Of a stretch of 64,000 nucleotides of DNA, positions 43,864 to 51,419 are shown piece after piece. Both the position numbers and the translations under genes were made by a program. Positions within the stretch are counted from its first letter, which is position 1. Each line of letters begins with the position of its first letter. Origin of the DNA: Moraxella nonliquefaciens (GTDB taxonomy: Bacteria; Pseudomonadota; Gammaproteobacteria; Pseudomonadales; Moraxellaceae); assembly GCF_001679005.1 (NCBI RefSeq), contig NZ_LXTW01000034.1, forward strand, positions 1 through 64,000. Reading direction: 5' to 3'. The notes beneath the pieces are model-generated. The model had not been told where the DNA came from. It did not search any database and saw only the letters and a list, made by a program, of their open reading frames with translations.

Positions 43864-44352
43864 ATGAAAAAATTATTAATTGCCACGGCGGTAGGTGCGT
43901 TAGTTTTGACAGGTTGTGCCACAAATACCCCAACCATGAATCAGCCCATCACTCAGCAGATGCACGGCGAACACGCCCACAAGCATGGCAATCATACCAA
44001 CAATTCCCATCATGGTATTATATCAAAAACCTACACCTGCAATAATGATGCCAATGATGCCAACATTGTTGCACACTACAACCCTGATGCCAAAAAAGCC
44101 TTGCTTAACATCACCGCTTCTCAATTGGGTCTAAATGGTACTGATGTTGAGTTTAAAATTGCCCCCACGGATTCTACATCCAAATCTGGCTCTGGCATGC
44201 TGTTTATCAATGACGTCAATCCCAACTCAAAATACGAATGGCACACCAAAGGCAACATAGGCATGCTAGACATCACAACTGCTGATGGTTCGGTATATAG
44301 CCTAAGTTGTCAAAGCACCCTTCCCACGCATCATCATATTCACAGCCACTAA
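43864..44352 (+). CDS. His-rich lipoprotein with MliC-like lysozyme-inhibitor domain
   Basis: A 162-residue predicted lipoprotein (AAGGAG site; lipobox LVLTGC, Cys18). A His-rich stretch (MHGEHAHKHGNHTNNSHHG, about 32-50) follows the anchor and may bind metal. The C-terminal domain (about 55-155) fits the MliC/PliC fold: KTYTCNNDANDANIVAHYNPDAKKALLNI, the loop SGSGMLFIND, YEWHTKGNIGMLDI, and a second Cys in SLSCQ that would pair with the first. MliC proteins block host c-type lysozyme through a Ser loop. The tail HHHIHSH is again His-rich. A TATAAT lies at 43791. Domain assignment is my own pattern match. Confidence 0.6.
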   Translation: MKKLLIATAVGALVLTGCATNTPTMNQPITQQMHGEHAHKHGNHTNNSHHGIISKTYTCNNDANDANIVAHYNPDAKKALLNITASQLGLNGTDVEFKIAPTDSTSKSGSGMLFINDVNPNSKYEWHTKGNIGMLDITTADGSVYSLSCQSTLPTHHHIHSH

Positions 44353-44389
44353 AAAAATCACGCATGAGACAAATGCTCTGCTTTGACCC

Positions 44390-44421
44390 AAAAAACGCAT
44401 GAGCTTGGCTTGTGCGTTTTT
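44390..44421 (+). terminator. Terminator after the MliC-like gene
   Basis: AAAAACGCA (44391-44399) pairs with TGCGTTTTT (44413-44421). Confidence 0.65.
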
Positions 44422-44505
44422 GTAGTTCATATGGTTTGTTGGTCATAAAAGGCAGACACACCCCAAACCGCTCATCTTATTTGCCACTCATCTTAGTTGC
44501 ATGGT

Positions 44506-45096
44506 TTATTTTTTCATGATAAGCTGACAGGTGTAATTGGCACATTCCGCCTTTAATATGCCATGTTTTTGTAGTAGCTCTGCCCCAACCATTTGCTCTG
44601 TCAGCATTTGCTCCAACACCGCTTTGCCATCATTGCCATACAAAGCCGTGGCAAGAGCGTAGGCTTTTTGGGCGTGGGCATAGCTTGCCTGCTTGATGGC
44701 ATCGCTGTCTTTGGGATGGGCATAATACCACGTCAGCTCAAAGAGTTCATCTGACTCAATGACATATAACGGTGGCTCATGTGCTGATGTATGACTGTAT
44801 TTATCCGCCATGACCCCATGAAAATCCAAAGCATCCGATTTGATGGCAGTTTGGGCGATGAATGTTTTGGCACGCTCAAACCGATCTTGTCCCATCTCGG
44901 TCATGATAGGCCAGGCTTGCCAACTTGCCACATCATAGACCACTTTTTTATAGACCTGTGGCTCGCCGTCATCTTGTATCACATCCTTGTGTGTGGTGGG
45001 ACGAAAAAACAATACTAATGCCAATGCACAGGCAATGATAAACACCCAAATGATGGGGGCTTTTAAGAATTTTTTGGTAGGTGTTGTGTTGGTCAT
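44506..45096 (-). CDS. Hypothetical membrane-anchored protein
   Basis: A 196-residue protein of no recognised family. A short basic N-terminus leads into one membrane segment (about 15-31, IIWVFIIACALALVLFF), so most of the chain would face the periplasm. The remaining part is helical and rich in Ala, with DVASWQAWPIMTEMGQDRFERAK and YAHPKDSDAIKQASYAHAQKAYALATALYG. Two Cys near the end (ECANYTC) could form a disulfide. It is divergent from aroE and may be a small envelope accessory protein. Confidence 0.68.
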   Translation of the reverse strand: MTNTTPTKKFLKAPIIWVFIIACALALVLFFRPTTHKDVIQDDGEPQVYKKVVYDVASWQAWPIMTEMGQDRFERAKTFIAQTAIKSDALDFHGVMADKYSHTSAHEPPLYVIESDELFELTWYYAHPKDSDAIKQASYAHAQKAYALATALYGNDGKAVLEQMLTEQMVGAELLQKHGILKAECANYTCQLIMKK

Positions 45097-45221
45097 GGCT
45101 TATGATAAACTGGCAAAATGGATTGATTAAATCAATAAATGTATGCAAAATAATGGCGGTTATTGTAGCTGTTTTTGTGCCATTTTAACAGTTCTAATTT
45201 TTAAATTTATCAGGACACCAC

Positions 45222-46013
45222 ATGCAACATTTCATCGTCATTGGCAACCCCATTAGCCACTCAAAAAGCCCTGACATTCATACTGCCTTTGCTCGCTTGG
45301 TGGGGATTGATATTAGTTATAGATGCCAATTTTGCCCTGATGATTTTGACAGTCTTAGGGCGGTGATAGAAGCTTTTTTTAACGGTGGCGGTGTGGGGGC
45401 GAATGTAACCTTGCCCTTTAAAGAAATGACGTTTGACATCTGCCAAGAAGTCGGCACATTAAGCGAATACGCCAAAAACGCAGGGGCGGTAAACACGCTT
45501 GCCCTAAAAAATGGCACGCTCTTTGGCGACAACACAGATGGTCAAGGACTGGTGGCGGATTTGGTGAACCATGGTGTGGATTTATACAACAAAAAGGTCG
45601 CCATACTTGGGGCAGGTGGAGCAACTCGGGGGGTTATTTTACCACTGGTTCAACGTGGTGCCAGAGTATCAGTTTTTAACCGTACACCATCAAAAGCCCA
45701 CATACTTGCCCAAAATTTCATCACGCAAGGCATTACCATAAATGCCCACGCCTTGGATGATTTGACAGGACATTTTGACGTGATTATCAATGCCACATCC
45801 GCCACAACCACAGGGCAAACGCTGGATTTGGGTGATGTATCGGCTGATGTGGCTTATGACATGATGTATGGCAAGCCGTCTGCTTTTTTAAAGCATTTTC
45901 ATCACGCTGAGCAGATAGATGGCATGGGCATGCTCATCAATCAAGCTCGCTTATCCTTTGAACTTTGGACAGGACGGACGGTAGATTTGGATAAAGTGAT
46001 GCCCAATTTATAA
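45222..46013 (+). CDS. aroE: Shikimate dehydrogenase
   Basis: NADPH-dependent reduction of 3-dehydroshikimate in aromatic amino-acid synthesis. The 263-residue protein shows the substrate site NPISHSKSPDIHTAF, the catalytic NVTLPFKEM with the conserved Lys, NTDGQGLVADL, the nucleotide loop ILGAGGATRGV, NRTPSKA, NATSAT, and the terminal GMGMLINQARLSFELWTG. The length is standard for AroE. Confidence 0.97.
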   Translation: MQHFIVIGNPISHSKSPDIHTAFARLVGIDISYRCQFCPDDFDSLRAVIEAFFNGGGVGANVTLPFKEMTFDICQEVGTLSEYAKNAGAVNTLALKNGTLFGDNTDGQGLVADLVNHGVDLYNKKVAILGAGGATRGVILPLVQRGARVSVFNRTPSKAHILAQNFITQGITINAHALDDLTGHFDVIINATSATTTGQTLDLGDVSADVAYDMMYGKPSAFLKHFHHAEQIDGMGMLINQARLSFELWTGRTVDLDKVMPNL

Positions 46014-46090
46014 TTAATTTTTATAAAAAAATTAGAAATTTATGAAAAATCGTTATTTTTAACACAAAAGCCCCATCACAAATCTCAAAA

Positions 46091-46122
46091 TAAGGTATAG
46101 TAACAATAAGGTATAGTAACAA
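46091..46122. repeat. Perfect 16-bp tandem duplication upstream of the acyl-CoA dehydrogenase
   Basis: TAAGGTATAGTAACAA occurs at 46091-46106 and again at 46107-46122. Each unit contains GGTATAGT, a weak extended -10 shape, so the duplication could have doubled a promoter element. Confidence 0.8.
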
Positions 46123-46221
46123 AATGACGTTCTAATACACAATTACACTTATATTGACTTGAACTTGACTTGTAATTATTGTCTACGCATTACCCATCTA
46201 CCATCACAAAGGAGCTGTATC

Positions 46222-48042
46222 ATGCTGACGTACAAAGCCCCCCTACGGGACATTAAATTTCTCATCAATGAAGTTTTTGACTATCCTGGCCACTACCAAA
46301 CCTTTGAACATGGCAAAAATGCCGACAGCGAAACCGTTGCCATGATTTTAGAGGGTTTTGCTGATTTGGCTCAAAATGTCATCGCCCCCTTATATCAGTC
46401 AGGTGATGCCGAAGGTTGTCATTTTGAAGATGGCAAAGTTAGCACACCCAAAGGCTTTAAAGAAGCGTACCAGCAATTTGCACAAGGGGGCTGGCAAGGC
46501 ATTTCCTATCCTGAACAGTATGGTGGTATGGGTCTGCCAATGTCTCTTAATCTCATCAAATCAGAAATGCTTGGTACTGCCAACTGGTCATTTGCCATGT
46601 ATCCGGGGTTATCGCTTGGAGCGGTCAATACCATTTTAGAATACGGCACGACCGAGCAAAAAGACCTATACCTACCTAAGCTCGTTACTGGCGAGTGGTC
46701 TGGCACCATGTGTCTGACCGAATCCCAGTGTGGTACTGACCTAAACCAAATGAAAACCTCCGCCAAACCCAATGATGATGGCACTTATCTTATTAATGGT
46801 TCTAAGATTTTCATCAGTGCAGGTGAACATGACCTAACTGATAATATCGTGCATGTCGTTTTGGCACGCCTGCCCGATGCTCCTGCTGGCACAAAAGGCA
46901 TTTCGTTATTTATCGTACCAAAATTCTTAGCTGACAATGATGGCAACATGGGCAAACGCAATGGTGTCAGCTGTGGTTCTATTGAACATAAAATGGGCAT
47001 TCGTGCATCAGCGACGTGCGTACTTAACTTTGACAACGCCACAGGTTATCTCATTGGCGAACCAAATAAAGGACTAAAAGCAATGTTCACCTACATGAAC
47101 ACCGCTCGTGTCGGTACAGGCATTCAGGGTCTGGCACACATGGAACTTGCCTTTCAAAACTCACTGCCTTATGCCAAAGAACGCCGTTCTATGCGTGCTT
47201 TATCTGGCACCAAAGAACCCAACAAGCCTGCTGATGCCATTCATCATCACGCCGATGTCCGCCGTATGCTATTAACCCAAAAGGCATTTACCGAGGGGGC
47301 AAGAAGCATGATTTATCATGTTGGGCGTTATTCGGATAAACTGGCAGATGCGACCGTGCGTGGCGATAAAAAAGAAATTGCACGTTGGGAGGACAAAATG
47401 GGCTTTTTTACACCTGTATTAAAAGGCTTTTTGACCGAAATCGCCCAAGAATCTGTAAAAAATGGCTTACAAATCTTTGGCGGTCATGGTTATATCAAAG
47501 AATGGGGCATGGAACAAATCGCTCGTGATGCTCGTATTGCCACATTATACGAAGGCACAACAGGCATACAAGCTCTGGACTTACTCGGTCGCAAGGTGCT
47601 ACTACATGGTGGCGGTAAAGTGGTGCGTGATTATACCGCCAGTATCATGAAATGGTGTGGCGATTATGCTTTGGATAAAGACATGCGTAAGTACGTTTGG
47701 GCATTGACCAAACTGTGTGCTGAATGGAATGCTCTGACCTTGCGTCTTGCCATTACCGCCAAACGCAAAAACCGTGAAATCATCTCAGCGGCGTCCGATG
47801 ACTATCTCATGTACTCAGGCTATGTGATGATGGCATACCACTGGGCAAGAATGGCAAGTGTTGCTCTTGATAAGATGAAAAATGGCGGTGAACAGCCCCA
47901 TGAATTTTATCTTGCCAAAACACAGACGGCAGAGTTTTACTTTGATAAAATCCTACCACGCACGAGTGGGCTTGCTGACAGCATGACCACATCAAGCGAG
48001 GTGATGACCGAGATGGACATTGAACATTTTATCATCGATTGA
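46222..48042 (+). CDS. Acyl-CoA dehydrogenase with extended C-terminal domain
   Basis: FAD-dependent first step of fatty-acid beta-oxidation. ATG 46222 follows AAAGGAG, giving 606 residues, the size of the long subgroup with an extra C-terminal domain, in the manner of eukaryotic VLCAD and bacterial FadE5-like enzymes. Motifs: YKAPLRDIKFLINEVFDY, the substrate region TGEWSGTMCLTESQCGTDLNQMKT, RASATCVLNFDNATG, and GLQIFGGHGYIKEWGMEQIARDARIATLYEGTTGIQ with the catalytic Glu. It is followed by a strong terminator. Confidence 0.93.
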   Translation: MLTYKAPLRDIKFLINEVFDYPGHYQTFEHGKNADSETVAMILEGFADLAQNVIAPLYQSGDAEGCHFEDGKVSTPKGFKEAYQQFAQGGWQGISYPEQYGGMGLPMSLNLIKSEMLGTANWSFAMYPGLSLGAVNTILEYGTTEQKDLYLPKLVTGEWSGTMCLTESQCGTDLNQMKTSAKPNDDGTYLINGSKIFISAGEHDLTDNIVHVVLARLPDAPAGTKGISLFIVPKFLADNDGNMGKRNGVSCGSIEHKMGIRASATCVLNFDNATGYLIGEPNKGLKAMFTYMNTARVGTGIQGLAHMELAFQNSLPYAKERRSMRALSGTKEPNKPADAIHHHADVRRMLLTQKAFTEGARSMIYHVGRYSDKLADATVRGDKKEIARWEDKMGFFTPVLKGFLTEIAQESVKNGLQIFGGHGYIKEWGMEQIARDARIATLYEGTTGIQALDLLGRKVLLHGGGKVVRDYTASIMKWCGDYALDKDMRKYVWALTKLCAEWNALTLRLAITAKRKNREIISAASDDYLMYSGYVMMAYHWARMASVALDKMKNGGEQPHEFYLAKTQTAEFYFDKILPRTSGLADSMTTSSEVMTEMDIEHFIID

Positions 48043-48077
48043 CAACTGATTAATGGCTGATGATTTTCACACATCAC

Positions 48078-48110
48078 CAAAAACCACTCAGTAAATGAGT
48101 GGTTTTTATT
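48078..48110 (+). terminator. Terminator of the acyl-CoA dehydrogenase gene
   Basis: AAAAACCACTCA (48079-48090) pairs with TGAGTGGTTTTT (48096-48107) over a 5-nt loop. Confidence 0.85.
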
Positions 48111-48179
48111 TGACCTTATTAATAAATTGACACAGATGGTCATGGTATTTTGTGGTAAAATCACCCTTTTATAAAACCA

Positions 48180-49097
48180 ATGACAATCATGACCAACGCC
48201 AATTCTCTACACCCCAATCCACAAGCCCCAACCGCCCTAAATCCCAAGCCCAACGACATAATACCCCCAAAATCCATCCACACCATCAAGCATGGCAACA
48301 AACATGTTCTAAGAGTGGTATCTATTAATGTCAATGGATTAAGGGCATCTGAGAAAAAAGGGCTGTTTGATTTTATCATCAAATCAGACGCAGACGTCAT
48401 CTGTATGCAAGAGACGAGACTCACGCACGAACAATGGACGGATAAATTTAAGCCTGTGGGTTATCATACTCATTTGTTCCCTGCCGAGCGAGCGGGATAT
48501 GCAGGGGTGGCGATTTATAGTAAATTGCCCTTTGTCCCAACAGATGGTCTGGGTTTTGAGATTGCCGATACACAGGGGCGGTTTAGCTGTGGGCGGTTTG
48601 ATTTGAGTGAATGGGGACTTGATACGCCTGTGCATATTGCATCTTTGTATTTGCCATCTGGTTCATCAGGTGATGATGCTCAGGCTCGCAAAGATGAATT
48701 TTTGGAAAAATACAAAACCATATTAAAACGCTGGCGAGATGACAATAAATCCATCATCATCTGTGGCGATTATAATATCGTGCATAAACGCATTGACATC
48801 AAAAACTGGCCTGGCAACCAAAAAGCATCTGGCTGTCTGCCCCATGAACGGGCGTGGCTTGACCATATTTATGATGAGCTTGGTTATGTGGATACATTTC
48901 GGGTGGTGCGAGATGACAGCGACATCTATTCATGGTGGTCAAATCGCGGGCAAGCCCGTGCCAAAAACGTGGGCTGGCGTATAGATTATCACGTCTGTTC
49001 ACCCGACTGGATGGCTCGTACGCTGGGGGCATGGGTCTATCGTGATGCGTGGTATTCTGACCACGCCCCTGTGGTTGTGGATTATGTGATTGGGTAG
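48180..49097 (+). CDS. xth: Exodeoxyribonuclease III
   Basis: Mg2+-dependent AP endonuclease and 3'-5' exonuclease of base-excision repair. Motifs: VVSINVNGLRASEKKGLFDFI, VICMQETRL with the metal Glu, IICGDYNIVHKRIDI, and the terminal WYSDHAPVVVDY with the Asp-His pair. The 305-residue product has about 42 residues before the conserved core, more than usual. An extended -10 (TGGTAAAAT) ends at 48161, leaving a very short leader. The second ATG at 48189 is an equally possible start. Confidence 0.92.
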   Translation: MTIMTNANSLHPNPQAPTALNPKPNDIIPPKSIHTIKHGNKHVLRVVSINVNGLRASEKKGLFDFIIKSDADVICMQETRLTHEQWTDKFKPVGYHTHLFPAERAGYAGVAIYSKLPFVPTDGLGFEIADTQGRFSCGRFDLSEWGLDTPVHIASLYLPSGSSGDDAQARKDEFLEKYKTILKRWRDDNKSIIICGDYNIVHKRIDIKNWPGNQKASGCLPHERAWLDHIYDELGYVDTFRVVRDDSDIYSWWSNRGQARAKNVGWRIDYHVCSPDWMARTLGAWVYRDAWYSDHAPVVVDYVIG

Positions 49098-49284
49098 GTA
49101 GGTACATTGTTCAGTTAAGAATAAAAAATTGAGACAACGTTGGGGAAAATGATATTTGTCCCAATACGGCATTTGATTTGAGCGAATATTTTTACCCCCA
49201 CATGTCAGATTTTATGTTTTAATTTTATATTATAGCAAATTAATACCAATTCACGCCAACTCCATATTTTTTAATAAGGATTTT

Positions 49285-49349
49285 GTAGGGTTGCGTAACA
49301 TGCACCTTTTAAATGAAAAATCTTATTGGTGCGTGATACGCACCCTGTC
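49285..49349. repeat. Inverted pair of GGTGCGT-TACGCACC palindromic repeats
   Basis: GTAGGGTTGCGTAACATGCACC (49285-49306) is matched by GGTGCGTGATACGCACCCTGTC (49328-49349) as inverted copies, and each copy is itself partly palindromic. The GTAGGGTGCGTNNNACGCACC form is a common REP-like interspersed repeat type in bacteria. It sits before the antitoxin remnant. Confidence 0.6.
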
Positions 49350-49391
49350 GCCAATGGGTTTATTTTGAAGTTAATTTTACAGGGAGAAAAA

Positions 49392-49586
49392 ATGAGCGAT
49401 GATTTTTACAAAGAACTGTATGCGTCCGCCCAAGAAGCCCTAGCCATTGCCAAGGGCGAGATTGAGCCAAGCCGTGTTTTCACTTATGAACGTCCCAACG
49501 CCAAAGCCAATTACAATTTATTCACAAACTCAATATCCGCCCAAAAACCTTGCAAAATTGGCAAAATCCACAAAAATTCTGTATAA
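49392..49586 (+). pseudogene. Remnant of a HTH-type antitoxin (NadS-like N-terminus)
   Basis: A 64-residue frame with an AGGGAG ribosome-binding site. The first 40 residues (MSDDFYKELYASAQEALAIAKGE and EIEPSRVFTYERPNAKA) match the start of HTH antitoxins of the NadS/HigA-like kind, in which GE-PSR-F is a hallmark. The expected helix-turn-helix is missing: the frame runs into the promoter of the next gene and ends there. It is best read as a truncated antitoxin left after loss of the rest of a toxin-antitoxin locus. A short functional peptide cannot be excluded. Confidence 0.55.
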
Positions 49587-49587
49587 T
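49558..49587 (+). promoter_or_regulatory. Promoter of the peroxiredoxin-glutaredoxin gene
   Basis: TTGGCA (49558-49563), an 18-bp spacer and a perfect TATAAT (49582-49587). The start codon is at 49618 with TTAGGAG upstream. Confidence 0.7.
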
Positions 49588-49617
49588 GGGTTAAATCTAT
49601 TTTTTAGGAGAAATGCA

Positions 49618-50367
49618 ATGGCATTTAAAGAGATGGTTGGGCAAAAAGTCCCAAATGTAACTTTTCACACCCGTCAAGACGGCGAGTGGGTTGATGTTAC
49701 CACTGATGAGCTGTTTGACGGCAAAAAAGTCGTGCTGTTTAGCCTGCCAGGGGCATTTACGCCAACCTGCTCATCCATGCATCTGCCCCGCTACAATGAA
49801 CTGTATGGCGAATTTAAAAAGTTGGGTGTGGATGACATCATCTGCGTGTCGGTCAATGACACCTTTGTCATGAACGCATGGCAAGACGACCAAGACTGTG
49901 CTAACATTACCATCATCCCAGATGGTAATGGCGAATTCACAGATGCCATGGGGCGACTTGTAGATAAAGAGGAGCTGGGTTTTGGCAAACGTTCATGGCG
50001 TTATTCTATGCTTGTGGATGATGGCGTGATTGTCAAAATCTTTGACGAACCCCAAAAAGACGGCGACCCTTTTGAGGTCTCAGATGCTGACACCATGATT
50101 AAATACCTAAATCCTAAATGGACAGACAAGCCATCTGTGGCGATCATCTCAAAAGAGGGTTGTCCGTTTTGCATGAAAGCCAAAGAAGCTCTAACAGCTC
50201 GTGGCGTAACATACGAGGAGCTGGTGCTTGGGCGTGACATCACCACAACAGCAGTACGTGCCATGACAGGGCATGAGACCGTGCCACAGGTCTTTGTCGG
50301 TGGTAAGCACATTGGCGGTTCGGAGGATTTGGAAAAATATCTGACGAGCGGTGAGTGTGTACTCTAA
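49618..50367 (+). CDS. Hybrid peroxiredoxin-glutaredoxin
   Basis: Peroxide-reducing fusion enzyme that uses glutathione through its own glutaredoxin domain; such hybrids are known from Haemophilus, Neisseria and relatives. ATG 49618 gives 249 residues. The Prx5-type domain (about 1-160) has PGAFTPTCSSMH with the peroxidatic Cys51. The C-terminal glutaredoxin (about 172-249) has SKEGCPFCMKAKEAL (Cys182/Cys185), TVPQVFVGGKHIGGSEDL. It is controlled by its own promoter and ends in an intrinsic terminator. Confidence 0.93.
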   Translation: MAFKEMVGQKVPNVTFHTRQDGEWVDVTTDELFDGKKVVLFSLPGAFTPTCSSMHLPRYNELYGEFKKLGVDDIICVSVNDTFVMNAWQDDQDCANITIIPDGNGEFTDAMGRLVDKEELGFGKRSWRYSMLVDDGVIVKIFDEPQKDGDPFEVSDADTMIKYLNPKWTDKPSVAIISKEGCPFCMKAKEALTARGVTYEELVLGRDITTTAVRAMTGHETVPQVFVGGKHIGGSEDLEKYLTSGECVL

Positions 50368-50386
50368 TTAGCACCCATTAGAAATA

Positions 50387-50418
50387 TCAAAAACGTGGCA
50401 CAAATGCCACGTTTTTTA
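50387..50418 (+). terminator. Terminator of the peroxiredoxin-glutaredoxin gene
   Basis: AAAAACGTGGCA (50389-50400) pairs with TGCCACGTTTTTT (50405-50417). A near-identical hairpin occurs 1 kb downstream at 51386-51415. Confidence 0.8.
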
Positions 50419-50438
50419 TTGGTTAAGTTTGGTGGGGT

Positions 50439-50871
50439 TTATTGATTGGTTTGTTGAGTATTTAATAAATTGAGCATTTGTTTTAATAAGGCGTTTTCTT
50501 GTTTTAATTGTTCAATGATTTCATCTTTATGGGTGATAATAAGTTGCATTTTTTCATTATCATGTTTTAATTCTTGTTCGTTGATAGATTGTTGATTGCC
50601 ATGATAAATAATTGCCCCATTGTTTAAATTTTCATTGGTACAATTTTCATTAATCAACAAAAACACACCATTATCATTATTATGAATTAATTTGGTAACA
50701 TCAATATTTAAAATTTGGGCGATTTGTTGAATGCGGTCTAGGCTTAATTTGGTTTTTGCCTGATTCTATTTTTGAGTAAGCTTGTGGGGTCAAATCAAGA
50801 CGTTCTGCCATTTGCTCTTGGGAGATTTTTTGCTGGGTGGAAATGGCTCGGATTTTGTCTTGGGTTTTCAT
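50439..50871 (-). pseudogene. XRE-family regulator with C-terminal leucine zipper, frameshifted
   Basis: Minus-strand gene starting at 50871. The first part reads MKTQDKIRAISTQQKISQEQ, MAERLDLTPQAYSKIESGK, a classic XRE helix-turn-helix, and then runs out of frame after about 40 codons. Removing one A from the A5 run at 50753-50757 (T5 on the plus strand) restores the expected TKLSLDRIQQIAQILNIDV and joins the rest, which ends in a coiled coil (DEIIEQLKQENALLKQMLNLLN). The total is 433 bases, one more than a whole number of codons. Repaired length would be 143 residues. It may be truly broken or a homopolymer error. Confidence 0.8.
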
Positions 50872-50932
50872 AAATCAACTTTTGGTGGAATTTTTCAACA
50901 AATGGTTAGTGGTGATGGTTTTATTTTTTGAT

Positions 50933-50938
50933 TATAAT
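50933..50938 (+). promoter_or_regulatory. -10 element of the mini-island
   Basis: A perfect TATAAT at 50933-50938 between the XRE gene and the zinc-ribbon ORF, without an obvious -35. AAGGAG at about 50966-50971 is the ribosome-binding site for the zinc-ribbon gene. Confidence 0.35.
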
Positions 50939-50978
50939 ACAAAGTAGGCAATAAATCAATTTCTAAGGAGAACATTTA

Positions 50979-51109
50979 TGGCAAAAGGCAAAAAGTGTCC
51001 ATCGTGTGGCAACTACACGATGCATGAAAAAAGACCAAACTACTGGTATTGTTCTAATTGTGGTGCAACCACCTTTGGCAATGGTCGTTTTATTTTTGTT
51101 CAAATTTAG
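50979..51109 (+). CDS. Tiny zinc-ribbon protein
   Basis: About 43 residues: MAKGKKCPSCGNYTM, then RPNYWYCSNCGATTFGNGRF, ending at the TAG at 51107-51109. Two CxxC pairs (CPSC and CSNC) would form one zinc ribbon. AAGGAG precedes the ATG at 50979. By my base count the ATG and the zinc-ribbon frame are one base out of phase, with the mismatch near the A run at about 50990; this may be a counting error or a real indel. The protein itself looks natural. Confidence 0.55.
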
Positions 51110-51118
51110 GATAACGTC

Positions 51119-51334
51119 ATGGGGATTTTTTCAGCAATAGGCAATTTGATTATACAGGCTGGCAATAATGCTAGTAAACTACATCAAGAAATTAAAGTTT
51201 ATACGGAAGATTACCGCAATGAAAGTGATGAGTTTTTAAAAAAGAAGCTAAAAAATGGTTACGGTGCTTAAAAATACGCAGCCGCAAATGTTTTAAAGGA
51301 ACGTGGTTATGGCTCACAAAATCTTAGTGAATAG
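51119..51334 (+). pseudogene. Small protein gene with in-frame nonsense codon
   Basis: ATG 51119 opens MGIFSAIGNLIIQAGNNASK, then YTEDYRNESDEFLKKKLKNGYGA, then TAA at 51269-51271 (codon 51). The same frame continues sensibly as KYAAANVLKERGYGSQNLSE to TAG at 51332-51334, which suggests an intact 71-residue protein whose codon 51 (perhaps GAA) has become TAA. A natural 50-residue product is the alternative. No family is recognised. It follows the zinc-ribbon gene by 9 bp. Confidence 0.5.
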
Positions 51335-51385
51335 ACGATTTCTAAAAAAACGGCAACACTACTATTTTTAATATTCAATACTTTC

Positions 51386-51415
51386 AAAAAACGTGGCACA
51401 AAAGCCACGTTTTTT
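51386..51415 (+). terminator. Terminator closing the mini-island
   Basis: AAAAAACGTGGC pairs with GCCACGTTTTTT. Except for a few bases it duplicates the hairpin at 50387-50418. It also lies just past the stop of the HlyD gene on the minus strand. Confidence 0.8.
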
Positions 51416-51419
51416 GGTG

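Noticed and set aside
50740..50770. Programmed -1 ribosomal frameshift in the XRE gene
   Set aside because: The site reads GGC AAA AAC, not a full X XXY YYZ heptamer, and the restoration needs a +1 shift.
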